Assembly: GCA_035539215.1 (NCBI GenBank) | Contig: DATLIX010000106.1 | Span: forward strand, 62,001 to 126,000 | From: Dongia_B sp035539215 | GTDB lineage: Bacteria > Pseudomonadota > Alphaproteobacteria > Dongiales > Dongiaceae | Length of the DNA: 64,000 nt | Direction of reading: 5' to 3' | Part shown: positions 9,142 through 17,923 of the stretch, in pieces | Layout of the letters: each line of letters opens with the position of its first letter | Numbering within the stretch: position 1 is the first letter of the stretch | Notes under the pieces: generated by a model | Databases searched by the model: none | Told to the model about the DNA's origin: nothing | The model's input: the letters and a program-made list of their open reading frames with translations, nothing else | Position numbers and translations under genes: made by a program

Positions 9142-9236
9142 CGCCGCCTGCGGTCATCTGTCGCGCGATGGTTGGCCGATCCCCGGACTGCACGCCAGAG
9201 CGGCTAGTCGCGGCGGCGCTTGAACGGCGAGGTGCC

Positions 9237-10031
9237 TTAGTTGGCGGCCGTCTCGTCGGTCGGCAGGAAGACGTCGATGCCGGAGCCGCCCGCCGCGGCG
9301 ACCGGGCTGCCGGGCTGCTGGTTGTCGGCCGGCTTGCCGCCGGCGGCGAGGGAAGGGACGGCGGGGGGCTGCGCCGACTGGCCGAGCGTCGTCAAGGACA
9401 GGTTGCCGCGTGCCGGCTTCTGCGTGCTGATCAGGCCGAACCACAGTGAGTGATCGCCGCTGCCCGGCGTCTTGCCGGGTTTCACCGGCGCGGCAAAGGT
9501 GAAGGTCAGCTTGCCGTCTGCGAGCGCGGCGGAAGCGATGTCGATGCCATCTGCTTCGCTGATGACATAGAGCTTGGTGCCGTCCGGCAGCTTCGGCGAG
9601 GTGGCGAAAGCGGGCGCCTGGGGCAGGTCCAGCGTCACCGCGGTGACGCCGTTCTGGCCGGAAACCGCATAGGCCGCCTTGAGGTCGAGCTGATAGCCGA
9701 AAATGTAGATCTTCGCGCCGTCCGTCCCGTCATCTGTGCCATAGCGCGACCGCATCACCGCATTGCCGGCCGCACCGTCGAGCGCGAAGTTGCTGCTCGA
9801 GGCCTTGGTCTTCAGGATGGGAAACTGATCGGCCGTGATATGCGTGACGGTCAGCGCGTCGTCGGCCGCCCGCGCGGGGGCCAGGACGCCCGCGCCGACA
9901 AGCACGCCCGCTCCGGCAATGACGGCCGCGGCGATCATGGCGGCGGCAACGGTCAGGGCCGCGGCTGTCAGCATGCGCCGCAAGGTGGCGCGGAAAAGGT
10001 TGTGGTGAGAGGTGAAAGATTGGCCGGTCAT
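9237..10031 (-). CDS. Exported protein of unknown function
   Basis: I do not recognise this 264-residue protein. It has an unusually long N-terminal hydrophobic segment rich in Ala, Val and Gly (about residues 18-52) after a basic region, ending in A-R-A-A-D, so it is probably a secreted or periplasmic protein with a signal peptide cleaved near residue 56. The mature part is predicted mostly beta strand with many Gly, Asp and Thr. The C-terminus is low-complexity Pro/Ala/Gly. It stands alone on the minus strand; the downstream neighbour is the convergent SnoaL-like gene. Confidence 0.7.
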   Translation of the reverse strand: MTGQSFTSHHNLFRATLRRMLTAAALTVAAAMIAAAVIAGAGVLVGAGVLAPARAADDALTVTHITADQFPILKTKASSSNFALDGAAGNAVMRSRYGTDDGTDGAKIYIFGYQLDLKAAYAVSGQNGVTAVTLDLPQAPAFATSPKLPDGTKLYVISEADGIDIASAALADGKLTFTFAAPVKPGKTPGSGDHSLWFGLISTQKPARGNLSLTTLGQSAQPPAVPSLAAGGKPADNQQPGSPVAAAGGSGIDVFLPTDETAAN

Positions 10032-10505
10032 GCCCGATCCATCGGCTATGGGCGGAGGGCCGCACTATAGCAAAGCCCGCCGGCGATGCCAGTCCTGCCT
10101 GGACGTCGAATCGTCGCCGCGTGACCGCGCGGCAATTCCATTGAACCTTGCATGCAGCTGACCGGCAATGGCCAAGCGTTCGGCCGCTGCCACGATGCGG
10201 GCCTTGCGCGACGACGTGGCCGCCTGCTGACGCCGCCACGCTGCGTGGTGCGCCGAAGCGTGGCGACAATGCGTAACTTCGTCGCAGCGGGCGATGCGGA
10301 TTTGCGGACCCAGGGTTGCAGCTTTTTCGCGCGGCTATCGCAAAACAACGGTTTCCGACCTGTCCGCGACAGATCGCTAAAATACAGAACGTCTTCGAAA
10401 CGATACTTCGTCGAAAACGCACATTGCCGATTGTATGCAGCAGGCCTTCGTGGTTTTCATGCCGCCATTCGATCATGCCGGCTTTCGCGCCGGCGAGGAC
10501 AGCAC
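10032..10505. other. Intergenic region, probable divergent promoters
   Basis: The 474 bases separate the divergent exported-protein and pentapeptide genes. An open frame runs through most of it in phase with the pentapeptide gene but carries none of that protein's sequence features. No RNA gene, repeat or strong hairpin was found. Confidence 0.45.
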
Positions 10506-11549
10506 ATGAAACCACCCAGGAAAAACCCCGCCAAGGACGGCGGGCTGAAGAGCGGATTGAAGCTCACGCGCGAGCTCCTGAAGCGCATCCATGAACTCCA
10601 TGCCGGCTATCTGCAGGGCCGCCGCGACGGCCGCCGCGCCATGTTCGAAAATTGCGATTTAAGCGGTCTCGATCTCAGCCATCTCAATTTCAGCGAAGCC
10701 ATCTTCATCAACTGCAATCTGCGCAATATCGAGGGGCGCGGCGTCAAGTTCGTCGGCGCCATCCTGCGCGGCTCGAAGTTCGACAATGCGGTCCTGATCA
10801 ATTCCGATTTCAGCAAGGCCGATCTGCGCAGCACCTCCTTCGAAGAGGCGCAGCTGATCAATGCCTTCCTGGAGCGCAGCGATCTGCGGCTCGATCTCAG
10901 CCGGGCCGAGGAGCGCATGGTCTCCTTCAAGAATGCCGATCTCACGCGCGCCAGCTTTGCCGAGGCGAAGATGAAGGGGGTCGACATGCAGGGCGCCAAG
11001 CTGCAGGAGACGACTCTCACCCAGGCGGATATGCGCGGCGCCAATCTGAAGCATGCCGAGGTCAAGGATATCGAGGTTGCCGGCGCTTTCATGGTGGATG
11101 CCGATTTCACCGGCGCCATTCTCGATGATGCGGCCAGGCGGAAGATCGACCTCACCACCACCACGGCGCCGGCTTTCCGCAAGCTCGACCATGACGAGAT
11201 CGAGCGCATCCTGATCGAGCACGATGAATGGGTGATGAGCCTGGGCAAGTCCGGCTTTCGCGCGGATTTCAGCCAGACCGACCTCACCCGGATCGATCTC
11301 TCCAACACCAATCTCGCCGTGGCGGATTTCAGCGGCGCCAAGCTCCATGGCACGCGCCTCGGCGGCGCGCACCTGCTGGCGGCGGATTTCCGCGAGGCCA
11401 ATCTGACCGATGTCGGCCTGAAGAGCGCCGATCTGCGCGGCGCCGATTTCTCGGATTCACATCAGCGCGGCCTGGAGCTCGACGGCTCGAAAGTCGGCGA
11501 GATTCCCGATCTGCCGCTGACCACCAAGGGTCTGCGCCGCCGGGCGTGA
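10506..11549 (+). CDS. Pentapeptide-repeat protein
   Basis: The 347-residue protein contains two blocks of pentapeptide repeats of the A-(D/N)-L-x-x or A-x-F type, at about 45-205 and 255-330. They are separated by a helical linker around residues 215-250 (D-E-I-E-R-I-L-I-E-H-D-E-W). Such repeats fold into a right-handed quadrilateral beta helix. Some family members mimic DNA and protect gyrase, but most have no known function. ATG 10506 has a GAGGA site eight bases upstream, and the repeats begin about 40 residues later. No signal peptide is visible, so it is probably cytosolic. Confidence 0.9.
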   Translation: MKPPRKNPAKDGGLKSGLKLTRELLKRIHELHAGYLQGRRDGRRAMFENCDLSGLDLSHLNFSEAIFINCNLRNIEGRGVKFVGAILRGSKFDNAVLINSDFSKADLRSTSFEEAQLINAFLERSDLRLDLSRAEERMVSFKNADLTRASFAEAKMKGVDMQGAKLQETTLTQADMRGANLKHAEVKDIEVAGAFMVDADFTGAILDDAARRKIDLTTTTAPAFRKLDHDEIERILIEHDEWVMSLGKSGFRADFSQTDLTRIDLSNTNLAVADFSGAKLHGTRLGGAHLLAADFREANLTDVGLKSADLRGADFSDSHQRGLELDGSKVGEIPDLPLTTKGLRRRA

Positions 11550-11650
11550 ACCCGCCGGCGGCAAGAATCGGCCGCGTTGCCGCCTGCGAGGCTACAGCCG
11601 TAACCAAGCGGCGATTGCGGCGGCGCGGGCGGGGTGGTTAGACTTGCCCC

Positions 11651-12268
11651 ATGATGATCGACGCCCGTCAATACGCCCCCGCCGCCGCCCGCAACCGCGA
11701 TCCCATCTGCGCGGTGCTGCGCGAGGTGCTGCCGCCTGTCGGCCTGGTGCTGGAAGTGGCCAGCGGCAGCGGTGAGCATGCGGTGCATTTCGCCACCGCC
11801 TTTCCGGCCCTGACCTTTCAGCCGAGCGATCCCGACCCGCAGGCGCGCGACAGCATCGCCGCCTGGCGTGACGCGGGCGCGCTCGCGAACCTGCTCTCGC
11901 CCTTGGCCGTCAATGCCGCGGAGCCGATCTGGCCGCTGACCGCGGCGGATGCCGTCATCTGCATCAACATGGTGCATATCTCGCCCTGGGCTTCCACGGT
12001 CGGGTTGCTCAAGGGGGCCGCCGCGATTCTGCCGCCGGGCGCGCCGCTCTATCTCTATGGGCCCTATCGCCGCGGCGGCGCCCATACCGCCGCCAGCAAC
12101 GCCGCCTTCGATGCCGATCTGCGCAGCCGCAACCCCGCCTGGGGGCTGCGCGATATGGAAGCCGTCGTCGCCGCGGCGGAAACGGCCGGCTTCGCTGCGC
12201 CGGAGGTCATCGCCATGCCGGCCAATAATTTCAGCCTGGTCTTCCGCCGCGCGCCCAGCGGATCGTAA
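11651..12268 (+). CDS. DUF938 family SAM-dependent methyltransferase-like protein
   Basis: The 205 residues match the DUF938 family over its whole length: Y-A-P-A-A-A-R-N-R-D-P-I at the N-terminus, the SAM-binding glycine motif V-L-E-V-A-S-G-S-G-E-H, the acidic strand end Q-P-S-D-P-D, and I-N-M-V-H-I-S-P-W. The fold is a class I methyltransferase; the acceptor is unknown. The gene starts about 100 bases after the pentapeptide gene on the same strand. Confidence 0.9.
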   Translation: MMIDARQYAPAAARNRDPICAVLREVLPPVGLVLEVASGSGEHAVHFATAFPALTFQPSDPDPQARDSIAAWRDAGALANLLSPLAVNAAEPIWPLTAADAVICINMVHISPWASTVGLLKGAAAILPPGAPLYLYGPYRRGGAHTAASNAAFDADLRSRNPAWGLRDMEAVVAAAETAGFAAPEVIAMPANNFSLVFRRAPSGS

Positions 12269-12599
12269 CGGGCGGCGGGCGCGGCACGTCATCGCGTCCG
12301 GCTGTCGCGAGCGGTGATCGCAGCGGCGAGGCGCGCGGCGGATCCCGGCTTCGGCCACCATCCCCGCGGCCCTTTCCCGTCATATCTCCGTGATGACCCC
12401 GACTATTCATAAACATTAAAGCTTCATGTCAGGTCAGGGACAGGGGCGACAGGAATAGTAGTTTCAATTATATTAAATTACTTTGCGACGCAGGATTCGC
12501 GCCTGCGCCGGTTAAGATTCGCGTCACGAGATTCATCGCTCTGCTTTACCAGACCGCTCGATCGGTCAATTCGGGAACGAGTCAAATTCGGGGGAGTGG
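12269..12599. promoter_or_regulatory. AT-rich promoter region of the 12600 gene
   Basis: These 331 bases include an AT-rich stretch (12400-12490) unusual for this GC-rich DNA and an inverted repeat GACCG-N6-CGGTC at 12552-12567, about 33 bases before the next start codon. Both suggest a regulated promoter, but no known consensus is clear. Confidence 0.4.
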
Positions 12600-13334
12600 A
12601 TGGGAAATCGCTTTTTGCTGGAAGGCCGCGAGACCTGCCATGACGGCCGCGCCATGGGACGCGCCAAAGGGCGCGGCAACGGACGCAGCCATCGGCAAAG
12701 GGCGCGGATCACGCGGGCGGTGGCCTGCCTGCTGCCGGCCGGGATCGCCGCCGGCGTCGTCGTCGCCGATCTCGGTCTCGCCGCCAGTCCGGCCGAAGCG
12801 GCAACCTGCAAGCGGCTCAGCGGCATCGCGCCCTCGATCGACCGTTTCATCGACAAGGTCTATGCGCTGCAACTGGCGGGCAGGGGCACCCTGCCGGTGA
12901 CCGACGCGCTGTTCGGCTTCCGTCATCTCGATGCCGACGGCTTGCGCAATCTCGATCAGCGGCAACCGATCGAAATAACGCGCCAGGATGAGGATGACGG
13001 CGTCTTCATCAACAAGGGCCCGAAGCCGCTGGTCGTCACCGGCAGCTTCGCCCAGTCGGAAACTTTCTTCGACATTCCCGAGCTGGTGAAGGGCAGTTAT
13101 GTCTCGACGCCGGACAGCCTGACCCTGACCTATGATCCGGATCACGCGGTGAAGGTCGGGCAGAGCTTTCTCGGCATGAAGTTCTCGCATACCATCAACC
13201 ACACCGTCATCACCCGCCACAGCCTCGCTTATTTCTTCGACGATAACAGCAGCAGCGAGCCCGATCGCTGCTATGTGCTGGTGGATACCGCGGAGGTTGC
13301 CTCTACCGAGGCACCTGATCCCGACGCCAGATAG
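12600..13334 (+). CDS. Exported protein of unknown function
   Basis: I do not recognise this 244-residue protein. A basic N-terminal region (many Arg and Gly, residues 1-40) precedes a hydrophobic segment and the cleavage-like sequence S-P-A-E-A-A-T-C, so the protein is probably exported, with a mature form beginning near residue 67. The mature part has two cysteines, one near each end, and a mixture of strands and helices. ATG 12600 follows a GGGGG-AG site. It converges on the PAS gene downstream. Confidence 0.7.
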   Translation: MGNRFLLEGRETCHDGRAMGRAKGRGNGRSHRQRARITRAVACLLPAGIAAGVVVADLGLAASPAEAATCKRLSGIAPSIDRFIDKVYALQLAGRGTLPVTDALFGFRHLDADGLRNLDQRQPIEITRQDEDDGVFINKGPKPLVVTGSFAQSETFFDIPELVKGSYVSTPDSLTLTYDPDHAVKVGQSFLGMKFSHTINHTVITRHSLAYFFDDNSSSEPDRCYVLVDTAEVASTEAPDPDAR

Positions 13335-13377
13335 GCGTACCGGGGGCAGGCTACATCCGGCCAGGCCGATCGCCCGC

Positions 13378-13932
13378 TCAGCGGTGATGCAGCGGCACCA
13401 GCGGATCGAGATCCTGCGACGGGTCGTATTCCTCGATGGCGATCGCCTGGCGGATCTCGCCATCGATGGTGAGCGGGAAGAGGCCGTAGCAGATCACCAT
13501 CTTGCGGCCGTTCTGCGTCGTCCATTCGTAGAAATCGATCACCGCCTCGCCGGTCTGCCAGCAATGGCGGTAGTTCTCGATCATCGGTCCGAAGATGGCG
13601 AGACTGGCGCCGCCGTCAATTTCGTCGAGATAGGTGCCGGTGAGATTGAGGCCGCTTGCTTCGTCGATGCGCGTGCCGGTCAGGCGATAGCGGACGCGGA
13701 ACGGCGCGGTCTCGAATTCCGCCAGCAGGACATGCGGCAGCAGATCGACGATGGCCGCGGGATCGAGCAGATGGCGCGGCGGGGGCGGCAGGACCGCCGG
13801 CGCCGCAGGAGAGAGCCCCCCGGCCGCACGGCTCGACAGGTCGGCTTCGCCAAACGCCTGACCCGCCAGTTTCCGCCAATACCGATGCAAGCGATCGATT
13901 CTCGGTGTCGCCTGTTTCGCCGTGCTCTGCAT
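13378..13932 (-). CDS. Alphaproteobacterial PAS-domain protein (PAS_5 type), copy 1
   Basis: This 184-residue protein consists essentially of one PAS-like domain of the type common in Rhodospirillales and Rhizobiales: H-R-Y-W-R-K-L near the start, D-L-L-P-H-V-L-L-A-E-F-E, then F-R-V-R-Y-R-L-T-G-T-R-I and G-x-Y-L-D-E-I. No output domain is attached, so it may act by protein contact or as a ligand sensor. ATG 13932 is preferred over an in-frame TTG at 13941. A second family member lies nearby at 15580 on the other strand. Confidence 0.85.
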   Translation of the reverse strand: MQSTAKQATPRIDRLHRYWRKLAGQAFGEADLSSRAAGGLSPAAPAVLPPPPRHLLDPAAIVDLLPHVLLAEFETAPFRVRYRLTGTRIDEASGLNLTGTYLDEIDGGASLAIFGPMIENYRHCWQTGEAVIDFYEWTTQNGRKMVICYGLFPLTIDGEIRQAIAIEEYDPSQDLDPLVPLHHR

Positions 13933-14247
13933 CCGCCCCAATGCCGTAGGTCCCCAATACGGGAAAGTCTAGCATGCAGGATGCGCAGGAATCTTCCTTT
14001 ATTGCCGCGCGGGCGATCTCGGCAGAATAACCCCGAACGCCGCCGCATCCGCGGCGACCACCGGTCCGCTGCTTGTCGCCACCCGCTTCAGGCGAAGCTG
14101 CATATTTCTCTTTCCGCAGCAGATGAAGTCCCTAGTGCCGGGCCATCTTGCTCGGCGTCGAAACATCGTCGCGGCTTCGCAGCAACAGTCGATCGGTGCG
14201 GTCATGGCCGCCGAGAACACGCGGCCAGGCCGGAGGGCAATTCCCGT
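13933..14247. other. Intergenic region without a recognisable gene
   Basis: This stretch lies between the PAS gene start and the hairpin that follows the pyrophosphatase gene. Short open frames on both strands lack ribosome sites and family motifs. It probably contains the promoter of the PAS gene. Confidence 0.4.
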
Positions 14248-14280
14248 TTCGGATCGAAGCACCTTGTGATTCGATCCGAA
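14248..14280 (-). terminator. Perfect 11-bp hairpin after the CDP-diacylglycerol pyrophosphatase gene
   Basis: TTCGGATCGAA (14248-14258) and TTCGATCCGAA (14270-14280) form a perfect stem with an 11-base loop, 11 bases beyond the stop codon on the minus strand. No run of T follows, so it may act as an mRNA 3' stabiliser or a weak terminator. Confidence 0.45.
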
Positions 14281-14291
14281 GCCATCCGGCT

Positions 14292-15098
14292 CTATGGCGC
14301 CGGGCTGCGACGGTACTGGCAGTCGCTGCGCGGATGATCGATTTCCAGTTCCTCCGCCCAGCCGCTGCCATCGGCGGTGCCGTTGAATTCGCTGTTCAGC
14401 AGATAGAAGCCGGTGGTCTTGTCGTCGAAGGTCGCCCCCACCAGGCCGATCGACTGATGGCGCATGACGCCCTTTGCCGCGCTCACGCGCGCCCGCACGA
14501 TCTCGATCGGATTTTGATGTGTGAGATCGGTGAGGCGGGTCAGGTGATAATCATGGCCCTGATAGCGGAACAGCGACCAGGCCCCGACCGGATCGTGCTG
14601 ATAGGGCAGCAGGGCGGCGCGCAGATCGGGGCGGGCGAGATCGATATGGATATGGAACTGGTTCTGGCTGCGCCGGTCGATCGAGTTGAGGGCGAGGGCA
14701 TAATCCTCCGGCGCCAGGTCGCGGCCGGCCCGGGCGGCCACATGGCTGCGGTTCTGCCAGGCGGCGGCGAAATAATTCGCTGCGTGATTGCCCGGCGTCG
14801 GCGCCAGGGCATCGCTTTCGATGCCGCTCAAGCGGCGGATGGGCAGCAGCAGATATTGCGTCGGGCCGCAGATATCCTTGACCATCACGTAATCGGCGGC
14901 ATGGTTCACCACGTCGCAGGGATTGGCGGGATCGGTGGCGGGATCGCTTTTCACGCAGACCTGCACGACCTTGTTCCACAAGGCATCGGCATCGGCGCGG
15001 GCCGGCGCGGCTGACCAGGGACCCGCGGCGAGCAGGCCCAGCAGGGCGATCATCAATCCGCCACGCCGCAACGTGATTCTTTCGCGCCTCAATCTCAT
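14292..15098 (-). CDS. cdh: CDP-diacylglycerol pyrophosphatase
   Basis: The enzyme cleaves CDP-diacylglycerol to CMP and phosphatidate. The 268-residue sequence follows Escherichia coli Cdh closely in pattern: L-W-x-x-V-x-x-x-C-V, P-x-x-P-C, V-x-K-D-x-x-G-P-x-Q-Y-L-L-x-P, then S-Q-N-Q-F-H-I-H-I with the HIT-like His149 and His151. The N-terminus has a basic stretch, a hydrophobic segment and A-P-A-R-A-D-A, so the enzyme faces the periplasm, anchored or released. ATG 15098 has a strong GAGGAAG site and is preferred over an in-frame start at 15155. The gene appears monocistronic. Confidence 0.88.
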   Translation of the reverse strand: MRLRRERITLRRGGLMIALLGLLAAGPWSAAPARADADALWNKVVQVCVKSDPATDPANPCDVVNHAADYVMVKDICGPTQYLLLPIRRLSGIESDALAPTPGNHAANYFAAAWQNRSHVAARAGRDLAPEDYALALNSIDRRSQNQFHIHIDLARPDLRAALLPYQHDPVGAWSLFRYQGHDYHLTRLTDLTHQNPIEIVRARVSAAKGVMRHQSIGLVGATFDDKTTGFYLLNSEFNGTADGSGWAEELEIDHPRSDCQYRRSPAP

Positions 15099-15579
15099 CT
15101 CTTCCTCTCTGCAAAGCCATTCAGGCGGAAGGTTCCGCCACGCCGGGCGAGTCACGCGGCGGTTAACCCTAACCAGCCTTTAAGACCGATCCAAGACATG
15201 ACAGAGAGCGGTGTCGGTTTGATGAAGCGTCGCATCGCCGCATGGCGCACGCCGCTTTCGCATCCGCGATCGATCGCATATTGAACCTCGTCGTATGCAG
15301 TGGCCGCTTCACGGTCCACATTTGCCATGATGATCGGCGGCGCATCGCAGATGCTGCGATGGCGAATGCGGTAGCGGGGGAACCCGGTTGCGCGTCGCTG
15401 CGGCGTGAGCCGGCGCAACCTAACAACCGCGTGTGCCAATTGCCCGATGCGTGACGCAAGCGGGTCACTGTTTTGCAAAATTTCTGCATTTTTGTCTTAA
15501 TTTTTTGGAAACCATCTTTTCAATTTTTATGTTTCCTGCATACGATAGTGGTGTCATGGACGGCATAGGGGGCACGACC
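15099..15579. promoter_or_regulatory. Divergent intergenic region with an AT-rich promoter
   Basis: These 481 bases separate cdh (minus) from a PAS gene (plus). Bases 15470-15545 are strikingly AT-rich, with T-tracts and the palindrome TTTTGCAAAA, directly before the PAS gene. This is a likely promoter and possible binding site for a nucleoid protein. No RNA gene was found. Confidence 0.45.
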
Positions 15580-16341
15580 ATGGTTAAGGATCGGATTACA
15601 ACGATCATTGCCAGTGCAACACCGACTTCCCTCGATCGACGCATAACGCCGACCTCTCTCGTTCAAGCTGAAATCCCCGATCTGCGACGAACGCGTCTGC
15701 TGACCTTCGATGAATTGACGTCGCCGATCATCCGCTGCGCGATCAGCTATTGGATGAGCCGGCAGGAGCATGGCGGACCGATGCTGCGCCGTCACCTCGA
15801 TGCGGCGGAGATTCCGCACCTGCTGCCTCATCTGCTGCTGCTGGAAGTGGTCCAGGGACCAGATCCCCGCGCCATCGCCTTGCGCGAGCGTCAGGCTGAA
15901 TCGTACCAGATGGAACCATATCAGGCGGAGCCGATGAACGGCCCCGCCGCGATCGTGCCAAAGCTCAACTTCCGCTACCGGATCATCGGCGAAGTCCTGC
16001 AGCGTTATTCGCGCGGCAATTATACCGGCAAATACTTCTCAGAGGTGGACGGCCAGGGACCCGGCTCCGACGTCTGGCGCGTCTGCAGCGAGGTGACCCT
16101 GCAAAGGCGGCCGCTGCTGCTGCGCCCGCCTTATGTCGGCCCGCATAGCCAGATCTTCTATTGTGAATCCGCGACCATGCCGCTGGTCGATGATGAGGGT
16201 GCCGTGACACGTCTGCTGATCGCCTGTGACTTTCTGCCCGAGGCGGCGGACGACCATCGCCATCCGCTGCAACACCGTCGCGGCTACGCATCATCACCCC
16301 CACCGTTGCCACCGCCGTCGGATAGTGCCCCCTTGTCATAA
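15580..16341 (+). CDS. Alphaproteobacterial PAS-domain protein (PAS_5 type), copy 2
   Basis: About 253 residues. After a variable N-terminus the PAS_5-like core starts at A-I-S-Y-W, continues with L-L-P-H-L-L-L-L-E-V, and carries F-R-Y-R-I-I-G-E and Y-T-G-K-Y-F-S-E-V-D. It is paralogous in pattern to the protein at 13378-13932, but has an insertion of about 30 residues in the middle and a proline-rich tail. ATG 15580 has AGGGGG eight bases upstream; ATG 15556 is an alternative. No output domain is attached. The function is unknown. Confidence 0.82.
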   Translation: MVKDRITTIIASATPTSLDRRITPTSLVQAEIPDLRRTRLLTFDELTSPIIRCAISYWMSRQEHGGPMLRRHLDAAEIPHLLPHLLLLEVVQGPDPRAIALRERQAESYQMEPYQAEPMNGPAAIVPKLNFRYRIIGEVLQRYSRGNYTGKYFSEVDGQGPGSDVWRVCSEVTLQRRPLLLRPPYVGPHSQIFYCESATMPLVDDEGAVTRLLIACDFLPEAADDHRHPLQHRRGYASSPPPLPPPSDSAPLS

Positions 16342-16506
16342 CCGGCTTTGTCGGTGCGATTTAGCGCGATCCGACAGCGTGTCGGGGCGACCGTTCCGCG
16401 CGCCGCGAACAGGCGGCATGCCATGCAGCGGCTGGACAAAATGCCCTGAATGTTTTCCACTGCGAAAAACCCAAGCCGCATGGCTGATTTTCAGGGAGTT
16501 TCCTGC

Positions 16507-17505
16507 ATGACGAGTTGGCGCAGCACCTTGTACCGTTCGGCGATCGTCTGGGACGCACATGCCTGCCTGCCGCTGGAATACAATGCGGATATGTCGCCGC
16601 TGGAGCGCCATCGCAAGGCCGGGGCGACCTTCGTTTCCGTCAATGTCGGCATGGATTTCAATCCGCTGGGCCAGGTGGTGCGGGTGATCGCCGGCTTCCG
16701 CGACTGGCTGATCCGCCATAGCGAGCATTATATCCTGGTGCAGGATGTCGCCGATGTGCGCCGCGCCAAGCAGGAGGGCAAGCTCGCCGTCGCCTTCGAC
16801 CTCGAAGGCTCGATGATGCTGGAAGACGATCTCGCCATGCTGCGGCTCTATCGCGATCTCGGCGTCAAGCAGATCCATCTTGCCTATAATCTCAACAATT
16901 CCATCGCCGGCGGCTGCCACGATGTCGATCTCGGCCTCACCGATCTCGGTCGCCAGGTGGTGCGGGAGATCAACCGCCTCGGCATGCTGATGGATTGCTC
17001 GCATAGCAGCCGGGAGACGGCGCTGGAGATCATGGCGATTTCCGCGAAGCCCGTCATCTTCTCGCATGCCAACGTGCAGGCCCTGGTCGATCACCGCCGC
17101 AATATCGATGATGAGCGGATCCAGGCCTGCGCCAAGACCGACGGCGTGGTCGGCATCAACGGTATCGGGCTCTTCCTCGGCAAGACGCTGGAGATCGCCG
17201 CCGTCATCCGGCATATCGACTATCTCGCAGAACATATCGGCACGCGGCATATCGGGCTTGGCATCGACTACGCTTTCGATTCCAAGAATCCGGCGCATAG
17301 CGATCTGCCGCCGGGTGAGAAAAAGGAGAAATGGTGGCCGCGTGAATTCGGCTATGGCGGCCCGGCGCTCGGCTGCCTCGAGCCGGAAAGCCTGCCGCAG
17401 ATCGCCGAGGCGCTCTCAGCGCGCGGCTATAAGGACGACGATGTCATCGCCATTCTCGGCGGCAATTTCATGCGCGTCGCCGAAGCCACCTGGGCAGTCA
17501 ATTAG
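16507..17505 (+). CDS. Membrane dipeptidase (peptidase family M19)
   Basis: This zinc-dependent dipeptidase has 332 residues and a TIM-barrel of the amidohydrolase type. The N-terminal metal motif reads W-D-A-H18-A-C20, where most family members have H-x-D, so the second ligand appears to be replaced by Cys. The bridging Glu lies in F-D-L-E-G-S and a later His in I-F-S-H-A-N. The sequence H-I-G-L-G-I-D-Y near the C-terminus is also typical. ATG 16507 has GGGAG nine bases upstream. Substrates may be dipeptides or other beta-amino compounds; no transporter genes adjoin. Confidence 0.9.
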   Translation: MTSWRSTLYRSAIVWDAHACLPLEYNADMSPLERHRKAGATFVSVNVGMDFNPLGQVVRVIAGFRDWLIRHSEHYILVQDVADVRRAKQEGKLAVAFDLEGSMMLEDDLAMLRLYRDLGVKQIHLAYNLNNSIAGGCHDVDLGLTDLGRQVVREINRLGMLMDCSHSSRETALEIMAISAKPVIFSHANVQALVDHRRNIDDERIQACAKTDGVVGINGIGLFLGKTLEIAAVIRHIDYLAEHIGTRHIGLGIDYAFDSKNPAHSDLPPGEKKEKWWPREFGYGGPALGCLEPESLPQIAEALSARGYKDDDVIAILGGNFMRVAEATWAVN

Positions 17506-17923
17506 GTTCTTCCACGCTGCTTGCTTCGGTCGGCCCTGCCGGTGGCGGCCGCCACTTTCAATCCGGCTGCGCCTGCTCTCTTGGGAAATGAAACCCGGCA
17601 GCGCTAACACGGCGTGCGGCATATCCGTGGCCGGCGCGATTGCCGCCGCCCGTCGCGCCATCGGCTGAGCACCGCGGTTATCTTCCTGGCAATTTAAGGG
17701 AATAAGCCCTCGCCCCGGCGGGTCATTCATGACGTGGCCTTGCCCCTGCATCGGCGCAAGGCCACCGCAGAATGGAACTCGTCGACCGACAGGGCGGCAA
17801 GGACCAGACGGCATGCGTGGCGTCAGGACCCGCGGGATTGTTTCATCCCCGGCACTGCGCCGGCAATTGCCGCACACAAGCATGTGAAATTGCGCCGCGT
17901 CGGCGCAGTGGAGGGGTGAACCG
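17506..17923. other. Intergenic region, nothing recognised
   Basis: Between the M19 peptidase and the repeat protein there are 418 bases with only unsupported short frames on both strands. I see no repeat, hairpin with a T-run or RNA signature. Confidence 0.4.
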
